Translations under genes and position numbers: made by a program
Shown: piece by piece, positions 62,347 through 64,000 of the stretch
How the letters are laid out: each line of letters starts with the position of its first letter
How positions within the stretch are numbered: position 1 is the stretch's first letter
The notes under the pieces: generated by a model
Told to the model about the DNA's origin: nothing
The model's input: only the letters and a program-made list of their open reading frames with translations
Database searches by the model: none
Assembly (NCBI RefSeq): GCF_000626715.1
Contig: NZ_AQRA01000005.1
Location: forward strand, 434,001-498,000
Direction: 5' to 3'
Length of the DNA stretch: 64,000 nucleotides
Source: Aquimarina atlantica
Lineage (GTDB): Bacteria > Bacteroidota > Bacteroidia > Flavobacteriales > Flavobacteriaceae

Positions 62347-62523
62347 TTAAAGGTTAATTACAAAATTATTTCCTTTTTCATTTTTTTTTGAATGAGAAGG
62401 GAAACTATTAAAAATATAAGCCAATTCAATAAAAGAATAAATTCTATTGGCAGGGGATAACTCTAAAAATCTATCTCTTTGTATTTGATTACTCTCTTCT
62501 TTTGACCTAAAGTTTATTTCCAT
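62347..62523 (-). CDS. Small partner of the nucleotidyltransferase
   Basis: 58 residues from ATG 62521-62523. Sequence MEINFRSKEESNQIQRDRFL then ELSPANRIYSFIELAYIFNSFPS. The SPANR pattern followed by an amphipathic helix looks like a conserved short partner seen with such nucleotidyltransferases, but I cannot name a family. Its stop is one base before the start of the nucleotidyltransferase gene, indicating coupling. Probably the first gene of a two-gene unit. Confidence 0.7.
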   Translation of the reverse strand: MEINFRSKEESNQIQRDRFLELSPANRIYSFIELAYIFNSFPSHSKKNEKGNNFVINL

Positions 62524-62563
62524 CTGTTTGTTAAATTCTTTTTTTATCTTTTCAAAGATATAA

Positions 62564-63166
62564 TTATTTAAGGTCTAGTGTAAGTTGTTCTGGTAATAAC
62601 CTAAAGCTTTTCCTGTGATATTTGGTAATCCCATATTTTCGAATCGCATCACGATGCTCTACTGTTGGGTATCCTTTATTCTTTTTCCAGTTGTACATAG
62701 GATACTCTTCATGTATTTTTTCCATAAACTCATCACGATATGTTTTTGCCAATACCGAGGCGGCTGCAATATTTAAATATTTTCCGTCTCCCTTTATAAC
62801 GCAAGTATAGGGTATATTATGATATGGTTTAAACCTATTTCCATCTACAATGATGTGTTCTGGTTGAGGTTTTAATTGCTCGATTGATCTTTGCATAGCC
62901 AGAATAGAAGCATTTAAAATATTGATCTCATCAATCTCTTCCATAAAGATATGTGTAACACCATAGGTCAAAGAGGAGTCTTCTATTATAGGTTTTAGTT
63001 GATTTCTTTTGGCTTCGGTAAGTTGTTTAGAATCATTAAGAATCGAATTATTGAAATCGTCGGGTAAGATTACCGCAGCTGCTGTGACCGGACCTGCCAG
63101 GCATCCTCGCCCTGCCTCATCGGTACCACATTCGAGAATGTCTGGGTTTAATTGTAATGTAAGCAT
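62564..63166 (-). CDS. rnhB: Ribonuclease HII
   Basis: 200 residues. Catalytic residues Asp16 and Glu17 in [15 protein letters not shown], Asp108 in IIVDGNRF, and a fourth acidic site near KTYRDEFM, as expected for RNase HII; the C-terminal [14 protein letters not shown] is also typical. It removes ribonucleotides and RNA-DNA hybrids in the cytosol. Length normal. Confidence 0.97.
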   Translation of the reverse strand: MLTLQLNPDILECGTDEAGRGCLAGPVTAAAVILPDDFNNSILNDSKQLTEAKRNQLKPIIEDSSLTYGVTHIFMEEIDEINILNASILAMQRSIEQLKPQPEHIIVDGNRFKPYHNIPYTCVIKGDGKYLNIAAASVLAKTYRDEFMEKIHEEYPMYNWKKNKGYPTVEHRDAIRKYGITKYHRKSFRLLPEQLTLDLK

Positions 63167-63274
63167 ATTACGAAGATACAGTATGCATAGAATACCAGAA
63201 AACTATTTTTATAAATTGATTAAAAAGTTAAATTAAACAAACAATGAGTGTCATTTACTTTCGTTAAAAAAGTA

Positions 63275-63282
63275 TATTTTTG
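63275..63282 (+). promoter_or_regulatory. Predicted -7 box of the putative porin gene
   Basis: TATTTTTG, full match to TAnnTTTG, 18 bases before the ATG at 63301. Confidence 0.5.
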
Positions 63283-63300
63283 CCACAGTTTAGCATTCTA

Positions 63301-64000
63301 ATGAGAAAAAACATAATATTTATAGTTGCACTGTTATCGGTTTCGATGGTCTGGGCACAAAGAGACCAGGAGAGAATAGGTGATGCTTCTAACGCAGATG
63401 GATCTCAAGAACCCAGAAAATCGTTAAGACAACCAAAGACTAAAAAAAAGAAACCTCCGGTTACAGACTATAAGATCATTACGATAAAAAATGATACAAC
63501 GTATCAGGATACAACATTAACAATACAAAAGGATTATAAGTTTAATTATCTGCGTAGAGATGATTTTGAGTTGCTTCCTATTCATAATGTTGGGCAAACC
63601 TATAATAGTTTGGCAAAGCGAGAAGAGCGAGACCATATATTACCACTTATGGGAGCCAGAGCCAGGCATTTCAATTTTATGGAAGCCGAAGATATCAGAT
63701 ATTATCATGTGCCGACTCCGCTTACCGAGCTGTATTTTAGAACTACCTTCGAACAAGGACAGCAATTAGATGCTTTTTTTACAGTAAATACCTCGCCAAG
63801 ACTCAATCTTTCGATCGCTTATAAAGGTGTACGATCTTTGGGAAAATACCAACATGCCTTAACGAGTACAGGTAATTTTAGAGCTACGGCTAGTTATTCG
63901 ACCAAAAATGAACGATATAAAGTACGCACACATTTTGTTTCACAAGATTTACTTAATGAAGAAAACGGAGGATTATCGGAAGAAGGGTTAAATCAGTATT
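63301..64000 (+). CDS. Putative outer-membrane porin, N-terminal part
   Basis: About 233 residues are seen; the gene continues past the right edge. Signal peptide (NIIFIVALLSVSMVWAQ), then a Lys/Pro-rich segment (LRQPKTKKKKPPVTDYKIITIKNDT) and FELLPIHNVGQTYNSLAK, GARARHFNFMEAEDIRYYHVPTPLTELYFRTTFEQGQQLDAFFTVNTSPRLNLSIAYKGVRSLG, the start of a beta-barrel family labelled putative porin in Bacteroidota. The preceding TATTTTTG box supports the start. Confidence 0.85.
   Translation, partial: MRKNIIFIVALLSVSMVWAQRDQERIGDASNADGSQEPRKSLRQPKTKKKKPPVTDYKIITIKNDTTYQDTTLTIQKDYKFNYLRRDDFELLPIHNVGQTYNSLAKREERDHILPLMGARARHFNFMEAEDIRYYHVPTPLTELYFRTTFEQGQQLDAFFTVNTSPRLNLSIAYKGVRSLGKYQHALTSTGNFRATASYSTKNERYKVRTHFVSQDLLNEENGGLSEEGLNQY

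Overview
The window looks like a chromosomal segment of a marine-type member of the Flavobacteriaceae (Bacteroidota). The evidence is AT-rich DNA, a SusC-type outer-membrane receptor, a secreted metalloprotease with a type IX secretion (T9SS) C-terminal sorting domain, many short Bacteroidota-style lipoproteins, several TAnnTTTG-type -7 promoter boxes, and Bacteroidota-specific families (GDYXXLXY/DUF2157, a putative porin, SPOR, DUF1573). An Aquimarina-like genus would fit, but this is inference. No rRNA, complete transposon or CRISPR array is visible.

Layout. 1-1232 is the N-terminal part of a SusC/RagA receptor on the minus strand. 1870-26394 is a long accessory stretch, almost all minus strand: a lone TIR protein, a lipocalin-like lipoprotein next to a membrane AraC regulator, acetyltransferases, arylamine N-acetyltransferase, flavin reductase, NTF2-fold proteins, a leucine-rich-repeat protein, a PLP enzyme, a serine hydrolase followed by a frameshifted small gene, thioesterase, PNPOx-like protein, Crp-type regulator, secreted metallo-beta-lactamase-fold lipoprotein, methyltransferase, a YafY/GyrI-like/DUF1801 group, a zinc-protease lipoprotein, an SDR-DUF2867 protein, a PycTM-like membrane protein, aquaporin and an SRPBCC protein. 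Three identical 25-bp palindromic elements lie in 20429-22197, two of them just upstream of genes.

26562-37179 is a mosaic island. Unrelated small minus-strand genes (VOC protein, secreted protein, adenylate-kinase homologue, DUF4287/DUF5655 protein, lipoprotein, helical unknowns) are separated by about 167-bp cassette-like repeats and dispersed hairpin repeats. It also holds the most interesting locus: an OLD-type ATPase-TOPRIM protein, then a HEPN-fold protein with an RNSIGH motif, then, 2 bases after the HEPN stop codon, a tRNA-like sequence whose anticodon arm is replaced by a 14-position imperfect hairpin. I read this as a candidate phage-defence or toxin unit with an attached tRNA mimic or damaged tRNA; the function is inference.

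37359-41390 (plus strand) carries YiaA-, DUF2157-, GDYXXLXY-, helix-turn-helix and DUF6515-type genes. 41476-50160 (minus) carries a SPOR protein, lysyl-tRNA synthetase, a thioredoxin/TPR protein, DUF1573, a degenerate gluzincin-like protein and a membrane LuxR-type regulator. 50301-55236 (plus) carries a small Pmp3-like protein, an S41 peptidase, lipoproteins and lipB. 55311-63166 (minus) holds the T9SS-secreted reprolysin-like protease, a large lipoprotein, a nucleotidyltransferase with a 58-residue partner, and rnhB. A plus-strand putative porin begins at 63301 and runs off the end.
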